A program made the translations under genes and the position numbers. A stretch of DNA of 13,616 bases, taken from assembly GCA_946480565.1 (NCBI GenBank), contig CAMLKR010000054.1, positions 1-13,616 on the forward strand, in the 5' to 3' direction. Under the pieces are notes generated by a model. The model was not told where the DNA came from and searched no databases. It worked only from the letters and a program-made list of their open reading frames with translations. This DNA is from an uncultured Arenimonas sp. (GTDB lineage Bacteria; Pseudomonadota; Gammaproteobacteria; Xanthomonadales; Xanthomonadaceae). The number at the start of each line of letters is the position of its first letter. Within the stretch, counting starts at the first letter, position 1. Of the stretch, positions 12,789 through 13,616 are shown one piece after another.

Positions 12789-13484
12789 TCATTCCTGGGC
12801 CATCGCCCGGTCGAGCGATTCGGCCATCGAGGCATGCCTGCGCAGGCCCGGCAGGGCCTCGCGGGCCAGCGAGCGCACCTCCTCGTTGTGGCCCTGGCCG
12901 TTGGCGGCCGCCTCGAACTTCGCGATCGAACTGCGGTGCATCTGCACCAGCATGTCCAGGTAGGCCTGGTCGAAGGCCTCGCCGCGCGCCGAGAGCAGCG
13001 GCTTCATGTGCGGATCCGCGGACAGCGCGTTCGCGGCCTGGTCGGCCGAGGGGTCCGATGCCGCCGGGCCGCCGACCGCACCGGCCGAGTCGGCCGATTC
13101 GGTTCCGGGAGTGGTGGCGGGCGTGGTCGCCGGCGCCGCGTGGTGTTTCCCGCCGGCATGTTCCGAACGCGCGCCGGCGAATTCCAGCTTGGCGTTGAGG
13201 TCGCGGTGATCCCGCTCGATCACCTCGGCCAGGTCGCGCACGTCCTGGTCCTTGGCCTGGCGCTGCGCCAGCTGCGCCGCGTGGACTTCGGTCTCGCCGG
13301 ACTTCAGCGCCTGGTCCAGGAAGGCGCGGTCGGCCGCCGCGGGTTCCGCGGTCGGGGATTTCGCGGCCGGGGTCGTCATGCCGGTGGTCGGGGAAACCCG
13401 CTCGTTGCCGGTCGGGGACTGCGCGCCTGCCGGCAGCGACACCAGCAGCGCAAGGCTGATCGCGGAGAAAAGTAGGGTCTTCAT
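12789..13484 (-). CDS. Periplasmic DUF4142 protein with a central Ala/Thr/Pro-rich insertion
   Basis: The 231-residue product starts with a clear signal peptide (MKTLLFSAISLALLVSLPAGA, cut near residue 21). The mature protein has the two halves of a DUF4142 ferritin-like helical bundle. The first is about 51-105, with ADRAFLDQALKSGETEV and AEVIERDHRDLNAKL. The second is about 168-226, with FDQAYLDMLVQMHRSSIAKFE and LPGLRRHASMAESL. Family members are usually shorter, near 140-190 residues. Here a low-complexity Ala/Thr/Pro/Gly segment at about 108-155 is inserted between the halves and another spacer lies at 22-50. DUF4142 is of unknown biochemical function but common in soil and stress-tolerant bacteria. 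GAGG lies 8 bases before the ATG. It is the first gene of a minus-strand pair. The upstream sequence is poly-C and tells nothing about its promoter. Confidence 0.9.
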   Translation of the reverse strand: MKTLLFSAISLALLVSLPAGAQSPTGNERVSPTTGMTTPAAKSPTAEPAAADRAFLDQALKSGETEVHAAQLAQRQAKDQDVRDLAEVIERDHRDLNAKLEFAGARSEHAGGKHHAAPATTPATTPGTESADSAGAVGGPAASDPSADQAANALSADPHMKPLLSARGEAFDQAYLDMLVQMHRSSIAKFEAAANGQGHNEEVRSLAREALPGLRRHASMAESLDRAMAQE

Positions 13485-13526
13485 CGGTGTGTCCTCATGG
13501 GGAAAGGACCCGGAGGCGCGGGGGCG

Positions 13527-13616
13527 CCCCCCCCCCCCCCCCCCCCGGGGGAATTCTTAGGGATGATTAGTGGGGCGGCCACAGACCCACCGGCGGGGAA
13601 AGACCCCCCCCCCCCC
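13527..13616. other. Homopolymer C tracts at window end, probable assembly artefact
   Basis: A 20-base C run (13527-13546) is followed directly by five G and GAATTC. A short non-coding stretch then ends in a further C run of 13 bases (13604-13616) that reaches the last base. Runs of this length are not seen elsewhere in the window and fit a low-quality contig end rather than biology. The promoter of the DUF4142 gene cannot be read reliably here. Confidence 0.7.

Noticed and set aside
1..13616. CRISPR array, tRNA, rRNA, insertion sequence or phage attachment site
   Set aside because: I saw no regularly spaced repeats, no tRNA-like cloverleaf with a CCA end, no transposase and no integrase. 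This was by eye, so a weak element could be missed.

Overview
The window is GC-rich and densely coded. Its gene content suggests a gammaproteobacterium of the Xanthomonadaceae group (Lysobacter, Luteimonas, Xanthomonas-like). This rests on the glutamine synthetase tail, the peptidase-type ABC exporter with a HlyD partner, the otsA/otsB pair and the many small stress-type proteins. It is inference from protein style and codon use, not from a marker gene. The right-hand end runs into two long C homopolymers and looks like a contig edge.

Positions 1-336 hold the 3' end of glnA, with its adenylylation tyrosine, and a clear rho-independent terminator. After a mostly featureless spacer, positions 584-4639 form a plus-strand peptide-export cassette. 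It contains two glycine-zipper peptides with near-identical 15-residue double-glycine leaders, a perfect 10-bp hairpin, a 31-residue membrane peptide, a C39-peptidase ABC exporter and an overlapping HlyD-type adaptor. The exporter's peptidase would cut both leaders at Gly-Gly. The mature peptides look like a two-peptide class II bacteriocin pair, but they are acidic or neutral rather than cationic, and no standard immunity gene is visible. A separate membrane-anchored envelope protein of unknown function follows at 4706-6091.

Positions 6113-11693 are a tight minus-strand gene series. In transcription order it encodes a glycine-zipper stress-type membrane protein, a GIY-YIG-like protein, OtsA, OtsB, a BON-MscS mechanosensitive channel, a duplicated four-helix membrane protein and a small cysteine-rich metal-binding protein. 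Several junctions are 4-bp overlaps or gaps of a few bases. The core logic appears to be osmotic adaptation: trehalose synthesis (OtsA makes trehalose-6-phosphate, OtsB dephosphorylates it) is co-transcribed with a channel that can release solutes.

Positions 11694-13484 hold a divergent intergenic region with palindromes and a plus-strand protein. That protein joins a short 'TFPASDPPA' segment to what looks like a degenerate RES domain that has lost probable catalytic residues. A strong terminator follows, then a minus-strand pair: a periplasmic DUF4142 protein with an unusual central insertion, and a 59-residue Ser/Gly-rich disordered protein. The most interesting items are the anionic peptide pair with its hairpin and micro-ORF, the degenerate RES fusion, and the trehalose-channel operon.
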